NCBI RefSeq assembly: GCF_004339525.1
Contig: NZ_SMGE01000001.1
Location: 4,526,001-4,590,000, forward strand
Direction of reading: 5' to 3'
Source: Flavobacterium sp. 90
GTDB taxonomy: Bacteria > Bacteroidota > Bacteroidia > Flavobacteriales > Flavobacteriaceae
Length of the DNA: 64,000 nucleotides
Below, one piece after another: positions 30,289 to 40,200 of the stretch. The notes under the pieces are model-generated. The model was given only the letters and a program-made list of their open reading frames with translations. It had not been told where the DNA came from and did not search any database. A program made the position numbers and the translations under genes. Numbering within the stretch: position 1 is the stretch's first letter; each line of letters begins with the position of its first letter.

Positions 30289-31035
30289 ATGAATATACCT
30301 GTAACTAATAATGAAGTGGAGAATTTGTCTGAAATTTTCCAGAAAATAAATTTATACTATCAAGGTGTTGAAAATTCGGACTTAGAACTACTTGAAAAAG
30401 TATTCCATGAAGAATGGAAAATGCTTGACAATAATGTTTTGAACGAAAGCAATATACGAGTTGAGAGTAAAATTGATTTTTTGAACAGATTAAAAAATAT
30501 TGGTTCTATTAAAGATTATTCAGCAGATAGAGAAATTATTACTGTTGATATACTAAAAGATAAACTTTCAGTAGTAAGAGTTGATAAAATGCCAAATATG
30601 CACGTGTCAATTTTTTTTATGATAAAGTTTGGTGAAGAATGGTTGATATTGGATAAAGTTTGGGTAAAAGAAATAGTACCGAATTTCAATAATTGTAATG
30701 ATTATAACTTAGTTGAACAAGTCATAGCATCTTATTTTAAACAAATTCAACATAATGATAAAGAAGGTTTAAAAAGTATTCTTGATGAGAATTGGGAGTT
30801 AAAAAGTATATTCCTTACCGATAGAGTAGAGTTAAAAAAGAAATTTGAGTTTTTACAAAATATAGACACAAAAGCGGGATATAACAATAGATTGGTGTCA
30901 ATTGATGTTTTTCATGATTCTTTGTCAATAGTTAAACTTGACAACAATACGGATGGATTTGTTTCCTATTTAACTTTATTCAAAGTGTCTGGTGAATGGA
31001 AAATAGCTAATGAAAGAAAAGTTTTTGTTAACTAA
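30289..31035 (+). CDS. Tandem NTF2-like (SnoaL/lumazine-binding-like) protein
   Basis: The 248-residue protein consists of two copies of one fold, about residues 14-128 and 135-248. Each copy begins with a helix (NLSEIFQKINLYYQG and NLVEQVIASYFKQIQ) and continues with a 'LKSILDENWELKS'-type turn. Each then ends in a strand pair with matching phrases (LSVVRVDK and LSIVKLDN; GEEWLILDKVWV and GEWKIANERKVFV). This is the cone-shaped NTF2 fold, used by polyketide cyclases, isomerases and many non-catalytic binding proteins. No catalytic residue can be named. A structural or cyclase-like role in tailoring is possible but unproven. Confidence 0.6.
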   Translation: MNIPVTNNEVENLSEIFQKINLYYQGVENSDLELLEKVFHEEWKMLDNNVLNESNIRVESKIDFLNRLKNIGSIKDYSADREIITVDILKDKLSVVRVDKMPNMHVSIFFMIKFGEEWLILDKVWVKEIVPNFNNCNDYNLVEQVIASYFKQIQHNDKEGLKSILDENWELKSIFLTDRVELKKKFEFLQNIDTKAGYNNRLVSIDVFHDSLSIVKLDNNTDGFVSYLTLFKVSGEWKIANERKVFVN

Positions 31036-31097
31036 ATGTCGTGATGACAAAAAAGGATTATCAATTAAATGTTTTATATAAATTTTAGAAAAAAATT

Positions 31098-32336
31098 ATG
31101 AATCACTATTCTGTAATTATAGTTGGCGGTGGTCAAGCTGGATTGTCATTAAGTTATTATTTGAAGAAAAATGCTATAAATCATTTGATATTAGATCGTG
31201 GTGAAATTGGGAATTCGTGGGTACAAGACAGATGGGATAATTTTTGTTTAGTTACACCAAATTGGCAATGCAGACTACCTGGTTATCATTATAATGGCAA
31301 TGATGCAGATGGATTTATGGTAAAAGATGAAATGATTAATTATATTAAGGGGTATGCTAATACTTTTAATCCTCCTTTTGAAGGAAACGTAAATGTCACA
31401 AAAGTATACAAAGAGAAATTAGGAGATATTTTCTATCTAGAAACTTCAAATGGAAAATATTCAGCAGATATTGTTGTAAGCGCTATAGGAGGGTATCATA
31501 CTCCAAATATCCCACAGAATTTTAGTAAAGGCTTTAATAAATCTATAGTTCAAATTAATTCTATTGATTACAAAAACGCTCAACTTCTTCCGGAAGGAAA
31601 TGTACTTGTTATAGGCACTGGTCAATCAGGAGTCCAGATTGCTCAAGACTTACACATGTCTGGCAAAAAAGTATTTTTGAGCGTAGGTTCGGCTCCAAGG
31701 GCTCCTCGTAGGCACCGAGGAAAGGATATTGTATATTGGTTAGAGTTGATGGGGCATTATAATAAACCCGTTGGAGAACAAGAAAATCCTGATGAATTAA
31801 GAAGAAAACCTAACAATTACCTTACTGGAAGAGATGGAGGGCAGGATGTCGATTTAAGAAAATTTGCTATGGAGGGTATGAAGTTACATGGGAGGATTTC
31901 TAGCATAGATAATGGCATTATTTCATTCCAAAACGATTTAAAGCAAAACTTAGATAATGCAGATCTTGCTTATGAACGTATACAAAAAACATTAGACGAA
32001 TATATAGATAGTAATAATATTAAGGCTCCTAAATATGATAGATATAACCAGCTATGGGAACCAACAGAAAATAACGAAACGGCATTAGATTATAATGAAG
32101 CAGGAATTACGTCGGTAATCTGGTGCACTGGTTTTAAGTTAGATTTTAAATGGATTGATTTTCCTCATTTATTTAATAGTGATGATTATCCAACTCATGA
32201 TCGTGGAGTGACCGATGAACAAGGATTATATTTTTTAGGATTACCTTGGTTATATACGTATGGTTCAGGTGGGTTATCTTTTGTAGGGCAGGATGCAGAA
32301 TATATTAGTAATCATATTATAAAACATTTATATTAG
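31098..32336 (+). CDS. Flavin-dependent monooxygenase (class B-like)
   Basis: The 412-residue protein has two dinucleotide-binding motifs: GGGQAG at 10-15 for FAD and GTGQSG near 173-178 for NADPH. It also has the conserved WxxRWDNFCLVTPNW segment near 42-57 and a C-terminal GLYFLGLPW motif. The layout matches flavin monooxygenases of the CzcO/YUCCA/MSMEG_0569 kind, which hydroxylate nitrogen or carbon or insert oxygen in Baeyer-Villiger fashion. It lies 62 bases after the NTF2-like gene and 147 bases before the isopropylmalate-synthase-like gene. With the two diiron oxidases and the 2-oxoglutarate oxygenase it makes four oxygenases of three chemistries in one cluster. Confidence 0.8.
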   Translation: MNHYSVIIVGGGQAGLSLSYYLKKNAINHLILDRGEIGNSWVQDRWDNFCLVTPNWQCRLPGYHYNGNDADGFMVKDEMINYIKGYANTFNPPFEGNVNVTKVYKEKLGDIFYLETSNGKYSADIVVSAIGGYHTPNIPQNFSKGFNKSIVQINSIDYKNAQLLPEGNVLVIGTGQSGVQIAQDLHMSGKKVFLSVGSAPRAPRRHRGKDIVYWLELMGHYNKPVGEQENPDELRRKPNNYLTGRDGGQDVDLRKFAMEGMKLHGRISSIDNGIISFQNDLKQNLDNADLAYERIQKTLDEYIDSNNIKAPKYDRYNQLWEPTENNETALDYNEAGITSVIWCTGFKLDFKWIDFPHLFNSDDYPTHDRGVTDEQGLYFLGLPWLYTYGSGGLSFVGQDAEYISNHIIKHLY

Positions 32337-32483
32337 TAACACAAACGAATGAACTTAAAAAAAAACGCTTAGTTATCAATATTTGTTGTTAAATTGGTTG
32401 GTTCTTGTTAAAAAAGAATCTGTTGCCTTAATATAGCACAAGTAAAAGTTTATTTATAATTCAATAATTTTAAACAGAATAAT

Positions 32484-33989
32484 ATGACAGATAGAATTTA
32501 TATTTTTGATACAACTCTTAGAGATGCAGAACAGACTCCTGGTTGTCAATTAAGTAGTAATGAAAAAGTGTTAGTTGCAGAACAATTGGAGATGTTAGGA
32601 GTTGATATTATAGAAGCAGGATTTGCAATATCTAGTCCAATGGATTTTAATTCAATAATAGAAATTTCAAAAAATGTTAATAAACCTATTATATGTTCAT
32701 TAGCGAGAGCTGTAGAAAAAGATATTTTAGCAGCAGCGGATTCTCTTAAATACGCTAAGAGAAAGAGAATTCATACAGGAATAGGGGTTTCAGATATGCA
32801 TATTCAGAATAAGTTAAGAACAACTAGAGAAAATATCATAGATATCGCTGTTAAATCGGTAAAGTTAGCAAGAAATTATGTCGACGATGTGCAGTTCTAT
32901 GCAGAAGATTCAGGTCGCGCAGATTTAGATTTTTTAGCATCAGTTTGTGATGCAGTTATTAGGGCAGGAGCAACAGTTATAAATCTTCCAGACACAAATG
33001 GATATGCAACTCCAGAAGAATATGGAAATATGATTAAATTTTTAATTAATAATGTTTCTAATATTGATAAGGTAACATTATCTGCGCATAGTCATAATGA
33101 TTTAGGCTTAGCAACAGCAAATTCTTACAGTGCAATACTTAATGGAGCTAGACAAGTTGAATGTACAATAAATGGTCTTGGTGAGAGGGCAGGTAATTCC
33201 GCTTTAGAAGAGATCGTAATGTTATTAAAGGTTAGAGAATCAAATAAGTATATAACAAAAATAAATACTAAGAAAATATTTGAAACAAGCATGCTTGTTT
33301 CAAAATTAATGAAAAGTCCTATTCAATCAAACAAAGCAATCGTAGGAAGAAATGCTTTTGCGCATTCAAGTGGAATTCATCAAGATGGGATTATAAAGGA
33401 TAGGAATAATTACGAAATAATTGATCCTGAGTTAGTTGGCGCTCCTTTGACTTCGCTTATTTTGAGCGCACGAAGTGGTAAAGCGGCATTAAATTATAAG
33501 TTAGAAGCGCTGGGGTTTAGTTTAAGTAAAGAGGAACTAGCTTTAAAATATGATTCTTTTTTAAAAATTGCTGACAACAAATCTACCGTTAATGAAAATG
33601 ACTTATTAAAATTGATGAATAATAAGCATAATGTAGATAGTTCGATTAAAATAGTGTCAGTAAATTATAGTAGAGACGAAAAGTCTGATTTTTGTGAATC
33701 AACAATTGTTTTGCAATTGTTTGGTAAGGAAGAGTCTGCTACCGCTAAGGGGAATGGCCCAGTGGATGCATCAATTCAAAGTATTAACAAAATATTAAAA
33801 AAAGACATTTTGATTGAGCATTTCTTAATACAAGGAATTACAAATGGGGCATCTGATACCTGCTTGGTAAGTATGACGATTAAAGTTAATAATGGAGATT
33901 CATGTTTAATTTACAATGGAGACTCTTCTAGTACAGATATCGTTCTTGCGTCCGTGAATGCTTATATTAATGCCTTAAATAAGATTTAA
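32484..33989 (+). CDS. 2-isopropylmalate synthase-like enzyme (LeuA/homocitrate synthase family)
   Basis: The 501-residue enzyme would condense acetyl-CoA with a 2-oxo acid, the first step of alpha-keto-acid chain elongation. The catalytic TIM barrel carries TTLRDAEQTPG (residues 10-20, Arg13 and metal ligand Asp14) and HSHND near 202-206 with the metal-binding histidines. The canonical Gly in RDGEQ is Ala here. A LeuA-type regulatory domain fills about residues 370-501. The protein is full length, so it is not a remnant. Inside an NRPS cluster such an enzyme may supply a chain-extended or homo-amino acid (compare HphA for homotyrosine/homophenylalanine) or a leucine supply free of feedback control. 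No dedicated dehydratase or dehydrogenase partner is present, so it would need to borrow LeuCD and LeuB. Confidence 0.85.
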   Translation: MTDRIYIFDTTLRDAEQTPGCQLSSNEKVLVAEQLEMLGVDIIEAGFAISSPMDFNSIIEISKNVNKPIICSLARAVEKDILAAADSLKYAKRKRIHTGIGVSDMHIQNKLRTTRENIIDIAVKSVKLARNYVDDVQFYAEDSGRADLDFLASVCDAVIRAGATVINLPDTNGYATPEEYGNMIKFLINNVSNIDKVTLSAHSHNDLGLATANSYSAILNGARQVECTINGLGERAGNSALEEIVMLLKVRESNKYITKINTKKIFETSMLVSKLMKSPIQSNKAIVGRNAFAHSSGIHQDGIIKDRNNYEIIDPELVGAPLTSLILSARSGKAALNYKLEALGFSLSKEELALKYDSFLKIADNKSTVNENDLLKLMNNKHNVDSSIKIVSVNYSRDEKSDFCESTIVLQLFGKEESATAKGNGPVDASIQSINKILKKDILIEHFLIQGITNGASDTCLVSMTIKVNNGDSCLIYNGDSSSTDIVLASVNAYINALNKI

Positions 33990-34086
33990 AAAGGAATGAT
34001 TAAGCTGCTCCACAAAGCAAGAAAACAGAATTGCATAATTTAGACAGTAATTTTGAAAATCCCAAGACAAACTCTGTTTTGTCTTA

Positions 34087-34740
34087 ATGTTCTTAAAAGG
34101 CAACTCCTTACAAGAAACCCTAGCTGGTAGTTTGGGTATGTTACAGCGTAGGGTAAATGTTTGGATTCTTTATTTTTAAAAATTTTATTACAGAACTTAA
34201 AAGAGTTAAATTTTGTCCCTGCATGTAATTCCGAAGAGTTATCTATTTTGTTGAAAAAGACGGAAGTTGTGTTTTTCGATGGTACGGAACATTGCATTCA
34301 AAGATCTTTACACAAAGAAGAGCAAAAGAGGGATTATAGCGGTAAAAAAGAACATACTATAAACAGACCTGTGCTGAAAACAGGAAAATTTTTAATCAAA
34401 GAATTCCTCAAGGCTCTGCCTTGGGGTAATTTATTGAGTAAAACTTATAATGGCACTACCCATGATAAAAAATGGCAGATGGCAGATGACGAGTCATTAA
34501 TTTTTCCGGAAAGATGTGTTTTGAAGCTGTTTCAAGACACAGGGTACCAAGGGTATAATCTCGATAATACAACGGTATTTCAAAAAAACTTAACGATTTT
34601 CAAAATGTAGAAAACAAGGCAATATCATCAAAAAGAGTAATTGTTGAACATGAGATAAGGGCGTTAAAGTATTGAGGATTGTCAAAGATGAAATCCGAAT
34701 TTATGAAGAGTAAACTAGAAATATCGTGATATAAATTTAC
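34087..34740 (+). pseudogene. Degenerate IS5-like transposase (DDE_Tnp_4 type)
   Basis: Three pieces of one transposase lie in different frames. An N-terminal part (LKGNSLQETLAGSLGM...RVNVW, from 34087) resembles the helix-turn-helix region. The central part (34161-34610) carries VVFFDGTEHCIQRSLHKEEQ and YSGKKEHTINRP, the catalytic Asp region of this family. A third piece (about 34619-34740) reads ISSKRVIVEHEIRALKY and then hits stops. At least two frameshifts and several stops make it inactive. No inverted terminal repeats were recognised. It separates the tailoring block from the thioesterase/ABC/NRPS3 block and suggests an insertion or rearrangement point. Confidence 0.75.
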
Positions 34741-34851
34741 AATCAGGCGCTAAATGTTTATAAACTCTAATATAGAAATATCTATGAATGGTAAATTTAG
34801 AGTAATTGACAATATTTTTATAAAAAAAATCACTTGTAAAATTTATAAAAA

Positions 34852-35541
34852 ATGAAAATAATATCCTTTTCTTTCGCTGGTGGGAGTAAATACGCTTTTC
34901 AAAAATTCACAAGTAAAACTAATGATCTAATAGTGATTGAGTATCCAGGTAGAGGTATAAGAATACATGAAGATTTAATCTATGATATTGAATTATTTAT
35001 AGAAGATTTACTCAATAAAGTTAAAAATGAAATACTCACTAATGAAAAATACATCATCTATGGTCACAGTATGGGGGCTTTAGTAGGCTATTTAATCTGT
35101 CAAAAGATAGAAGAAGTGGGATTGAAAAAACCATTAAAATTAGTGGTTAGTGGCAAGAAAATGCCTTCCATAGAAAGAGAAGTGAAACTCTCTCATTTGC
35201 CAGATAAAGAATTGTGGCAAGAAGTTATAAAACTAGGAGGGATTCCCGATGAATTATTAAACTATCCTGAGTTAATCGATTTTTACACTCCTATTCTAAA
35301 AGCAGATTTTGCAGCTATTGAGAATTATGAATATGTAAAAAAAGAAAAACTAACAATACCAATTGATGTTTTCTATGGTTCAGAAGAAGCTAGAAAAGAA
35401 GAAATGCAAGGTTGGAAAGACGAAACAATAGAAAATGTTACCATAACTGAATTAGAAGGCAATCATTTTTTTATTTTCGATCATGTAGATTTTTTTATAA
35501 ACTATTTTAACAATTTGACTAAGAATCTAATTTATCAATAA
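34852..35541 (+). CDS. Type II thioesterase (SrfD/GrsT-like)
   Basis: The 229-residue alpha/beta hydrolase removes wrong or stalled acyl groups from carrier domains and so keeps NRPS lines running. The nucleophile elbow is GHSMGA at 71-76 (Ser73) and the catalytic His is in EGNHFF (His205). SFAGG near residues 7-11 replaces the oxyanion-loop motif of related enzymes, and YPGRG at 31-35 is typical of the family. It is directly followed, with 4 bases between, by the ABC exporter gene and is therefore probably translationally coupled to it. It is the only free-standing thioesterase seen in the cluster and the NRPSs have no thioesterase domain, so it could also take part in release. Confidence 0.9.
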   Translation: MKIISFSFAGGSKYAFQKFTSKTNDLIVIEYPGRGIRIHEDLIYDIELFIEDLLNKVKNEILTNEKYIIYGHSMGALVGYLICQKIEEVGLKKPLKLVVSGKKMPSIEREVKLSHLPDKELWQEVIKLGGIPDELLNYPELIDFYTPILKADFAAIENYEYVKKEKLTIPIDVFYGSEEARKEEMQGWKDETIENVTITELEGNHFFIFDHVDFFINYFNNLTKNLIYQ

Positions 35542-35545
35542 GCCA

Positions 35546-37174
35546 ATGTTTAAAATATCTATTAACAATATTATTTACCTTATTCTATATTCTATACCAA
35601 ACACTATTCTTAGCTTCGGAATTGTATACATCATTAACAATGTAATTTCTGGAGAGAAAGATTTCTTAACAGATTATATGGGAATCGTTTTTGGTTTAAT
35701 TGTATTTAATACTTATCTGTTAAATATAATATTTCAAAAAAAAATAAATAAATATTCTTTTGAAATATTATATGAAAATGAAAAAAAAATATTTGATAAA
35801 ATATTAAAAACACCATTGATTACTATTGAAAAACTTGGATCCCAACGATTTTATACAGCAATCGAGGATTTGAGAATGTTTTCCTCTTTTCCAGAAGTTA
35901 TTACTCATTCTATTAATTCTTTATTGATGTTGTTGCTTTGCATGCTGTATTTGTTTACTTTATCTATATCAGGCGCTTTGATTATTATTGCGTTAATTGT
36001 GTTAATAGCGGTTATCTATTTTTTTGTAATCAGTTCAATGTCTCAAAAAGTAGGTACTCTTAGAAAATATAATGAGCATTACTACAAATATGTAGATGAC
36101 GTAATAAAGGGGTTTAAAGCCTTCAAGTTAAGCACTCATAGAAGAGAAAATCTAATGGATAATCATTTATTTCTTAACAGGGAAAATGCAAAAAAAATGG
36201 ATTTCAATATAAACTTTGTGTTTTTATCTATTAACCTGATAAGTCAGTATGGATTGTATTTAGTTATTGGAATAATTCTTTTTTTGTTGCCGGAAATTGG
36301 ATTACTTAAAAGAGAAGATGTTATTTCTTATGTCGTCATCTTATTGTTTATTTCGGGGCCCATTAATAATCTGATCAATATGCAGAATATTTACACAAGG
36401 TTAACGGTTGCCAATACCAGAATCAAGAAATTTATGACTGATTTTGATACTACCGAAATAATTACTTCAATTCAAAATTCAACTCCTGAAATATTTAATT
36501 CTTTAGAATTTAACAATGTAAGTTTCAATTATGAAAATGATTCAAAGGAACAAACTTTTGCTTTAGGACCGGTAAATATTTCAATAGAAAAGGGAGAAAC
36601 AATATTCATTATTGGAGGAAATGGAAGCGGGAAAAGTACATTTATTAATATTCTAACAGGCTTGTATAAACCATCTGATGGTGAGATAGTTTTAAATAAG
36701 GAAATTATCAATAATGATGATTCTGTCCAAAATTTAATAGCTGCAGTTTTTACAGATAACCATATATTTTCTCATAATTATGACGACTATTCATTAAAGC
36801 AAAATGCTGATTATCAGGAGTTGTTAAAAGTAATGGAATTGGATAAAATCATTGTCGATGATAAAGAAGAGTCTGCAAGACGACCTTTTTCTAAAGGACA
36901 AGGAAAGAGAATGTCGATGATTTTTGCCCTTTTAGAAAACAAACCTATTTTAGTTTTAGATGAGTGGGCTGCAGATCAGGATCCATACTTTAGAAAATAT
37001 TTCTATGAAGTTTTAATTCCTAAATTAAAAAAAGAAGGAAAAACAATTATAGCGGTTACCCATGATGATGCTTATTTTAAACATGCTGATAGAATAATTA
37101 AATTTGATTATGGTCAAATTGTAAAAGATCTCAAAATAGAAAAGGAGCTTTTGACTGTAGAAAACCTATGGTAA
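35546..37174 (+). CDS. Cyclic-peptide-type ABC exporter (SyrD/PvdE-like)
   Basis: The 542-residue half-transporter joins a six-helix membrane domain (about residues 1-290) to an ATPase domain. Walker A is GGNGSGKST near 357-365. The signature is FSKGQGKR near 447 in place of LSGGQ. Walker B and its extension read LVLDEWAADQDP near 468-479; the DEWAADQDP phrase marks the cyclic-peptide transporter family that includes PvdE and SyrD. It would export the peptide or a precursor across the inner membrane as a homodimer. It starts 4 bases after the thioesterase stop and ends 58 bases before NRPS3. Its family leans towards a cyclic peptide or pyoverdine-like product. Confidence 0.9.
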   Translation: MFKISINNIIYLILYSIPNTILSFGIVYIINNVISGEKDFLTDYMGIVFGLIVFNTYLLNIIFQKKINKYSFEILYENEKKIFDKILKTPLITIEKLGSQRFYTAIEDLRMFSSFPEVITHSINSLLMLLLCMLYLFTLSISGALIIIALIVLIAVIYFFVISSMSQKVGTLRKYNEHYYKYVDDVIKGFKAFKLSTHRRENLMDNHLFLNRENAKKMDFNINFVFLSINLISQYGLYLVIGIILFLLPEIGLLKREDVISYVVILLFISGPINNLINMQNIYTRLTVANTRIKKFMTDFDTTEIITSIQNSTPEIFNSLEFNNVSFNYENDSKEQTFALGPVNISIEKGETIFIIGGNGSGKSTFINILTGLYKPSDGEIVLNKEIINNDDSVQNLIAAVFTDNHIFSHNYDDYSLKQNADYQELLKVMELDKIIVDDKEESARRPFSKGQGKRMSMIFALLENKPILVLDEWAADQDPYFRKYFYEVLIPKLKKEGKTIIAVTHDDAYFKHADRIIKFDYGQIVKDLKIEKELLTVENLW

Positions 37175-37232
37175 ACTTTAACCTTGAAAAGGAATCAAAT
37201 TAAATAAGTAAAATCGAACCCATTTTTTAGAT

Positions 37233-40200
37233 ATGAAACTTACTTTACCACAACAAGATATATATTTTGACCAGTTATTGCATCCCAACGAGCCCATATA
37301 TAATATTGGAGCTAAAATTGAAATCAAAGGACAAATAAATATCGAAATATTTAATAAGGCATATATTGAACTTATCAACCAACATGATGCTTATAGAATT
37401 ATTATCGGCAAAGTTCAAGAAAACATAACAAGCAAAATAGTAACCGAACATACTTCTGAATTAGGATTTATTGATTTCTCTCAGAGCAAGAATCCGGTGG
37501 AAGAATCTATACTTTATATGCAAAAGGAATTTATGAAACCTTTTGATTTATTTGATGAAAATCTGTTACATGTTTTTACTCTGCTTAAAATAACAGATGA
37601 TCACCATTACTTATTTTCAGTTTATCATCATATCATAACTGATGGTTGGGGAACCTCTTTAATGTTTCAGAGATTGGTTCAAAATTATAATGAGATTTTA
37701 GAATTTGGAGAGGTTAGAACAGTATATTCTTTCAGTTATAAGTGTTTTATAGAAGATGATGCTGCATATCAAATATCTGAGTCATTTGCCGAAGATAAAA
37801 AGTATTGGATACAAAAATTTCAATCGTTACCTGAAAATTTGTTTACTAAAATAGATGATGCGATAAAGATTAATAAAAGTAGTCGCAAAGAGTTAGTAAT
37901 CAAAAGACATGTTTATAATCAATTAAATAGTTTAGCTTCAGATTATAAATGCTCCACTTTTAATTTAATTCTGGCCGTTTTATATACTTATTTTGGTAGA
38001 AAACATCAGAATAATGATTTTGCAATTGGTCTGCCCGTTTTAAATAGAGGTAAATCTGCATATAAGAAAACAGTAGGTCTCTTTATGGGAATTTCTCCCT
38101 TAAGAATTCCTCTGGATTTTGATTCCTCTATTGCAGATTTGATCACTGATATAAAAAATCAATTAAGACAGGATTATCGCCATCAAAGATTTCCATTAGG
38201 TAAGTTAATTCAGGAACTTCAGGCTTTTAATGAGAAAGAAAGATTATTTAATATTACGCTCTCATATGAAAAACAAAATTATGCAACTAATTTTCATAAT
38301 ACACAAACCAGAGTAATTCCATTAAGTCATCAATCAGAGCGTGTAGCTTTAGCTATCTATATTCGAGAGTTTGATGAAGATGAAGATGTGAAAATAGATT
38401 TTGATTATAACCTGAATTATTTTGATGATGCAAGAATAACAGAGGTTGCTCTTCATTTTGAAAATTTAATTGATGTAATTCTAAATTATCCTGATAAAAA
38501 ACTAAAAGATTTAATCTATTTAACGAAAAAAGAAGAGCATCGAGTAATAGTAGAATTTAACAGTACAAAAGCTGATTATCCAAAAGATAAAACAATATTA
38601 GATTTATTTACTGCACAAGTAGAAAAGAATCAGGAAAAGGTGGCTGTAAAAGATGATCAGAAATCTTTTTCTTATGCTGAACTTAACAAATTATCAAATC
38701 AGATAGCAGAATATCTTGTTGCTTCTTTTGGTGAAGATGATAAATCACCAATTGCAGTTTTAGTAGGGAGATCAGCTAATTTACTACCTGTCTTATTAGG
38801 CATATTAAAATCAGGACGATCTTATATCCCATTAGATCCTACTTTCCCAAAAGAGCGATTGAGTTACATTGTTGATAATAGCCAAAGTAAAGTAGTTATC
38901 AGTGAAAAAGAGTATGAATTAGAAAAAGTTGAAAATGTCGCAGTAGTATCGTTAGAAAATATTTTAGCAGAAATTAGTGCATTCGAAGGAAACAAATCCG
39001 CAGTCATTTCTCCTAAAAATACAGCTTATATTATTTACACATCGGGTTCAACCGGAAACCCGAAAGGAGTTGAAATAGGGCATCAGTCATTGCTTAATTT
39101 TTTGATGAGTATTCAGCAAGAACCTGGAGTTTGTTCAAATGATATCTTATTTTCAGTTACAACATCTTCGTTTGATATTTCAATTTTAGAATTTTTTGCA
39201 CCTTTAATATCAGGAGCTACTCTATATATTGCAAATCAGGATATTTTATCAGACCCTAACTTTACTATTCTAAAAATAGAAGAAATACAACCAACATTAA
39301 TTCAGGCTACGCCAAGTTTCTATCAGATGTTGTTTAATGCCGATTGGCAGGGAAATAAAGAATTAAAAGTACTGTGTGGAGGTGATTTGTTAAGTGAAGC
39401 ATTAGCTGAAAAATTAATTAATAATAGTTTAGAAGTCTGGAATATGTACGGGCCAACAGAAACAACCATTTGGTCCAGTATAAAAAAAATAACAAATCCC
39501 AAAGAGGCATCTAATATAGGAAAGCCAATAAACAATACGCAGTTTTATATTTTAGATTCTTTTTTAAATCCTAAGCCAATTGGAACGTCTGGAGCAATTT
39601 ACATAGCAGGAGACGGTTTGGCGAAAGGATATTATAAAAACGACATTTTAACGAAGGAAAAGTTCATTAAAAATCCATTTAATGAAACCAGTTTACTTTA
39701 TGAAACCGGAGATGTAGGTAAATGGAATGATAAAGGAGAAATAGAATTTTTGGGAAGAAATGATAACCAAGTTAAGATCAGAGGATATAGAATTGAACTT
39801 GGGGATATAGAAGCACAGTTAAATAAAATAGAAAGAATTAAAGATTCAGTTGTAATTGCAAAAAAAGGGGAGCAACAAGAAGCTTTTTTAGTGGCTTACA
39901 TTTTAAAAAGAGCAGAAGTTGAAACAGAAAAAATTATTGCAACATTGAAGATAAATCTTCCCTATTATATGATTCCCGCAGTAATCATTCCATTGGAAGA
40001 ATTTCCACTTACACCAAACCAAAAAATAGATAGAAAATCTCTGTCGCAAAGAAATATTCAACAAAATATAAATTATGATGATTTTAAAGCTCCTATTTCT
40101 GATTTAGAAAAAAAACTATCTGAATGTTGGGTTGAAGTTTTAAACAGTAAAGAAGCTATAAGTGTAAATGATAATTTCTTTGCTCTTGGCGGACATTCAT

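Noticed and set aside
27704..32336. Annotation of either flavoprotein as an ornithine N5-hydroxylase of the SidA/PvdA type, which would make the product a hydroxamate siderophore.
   Set aside because: Neither shows the SidA-type arrangement clearly; the siderophore idea is kept only as a possibility.
34852..35541. Counting the free thioesterase as the chain-releasing domain of the NRPS line.
   Set aside because: Its size and motifs are those of the editing type II family; a role in release cannot be excluded but is not supported.
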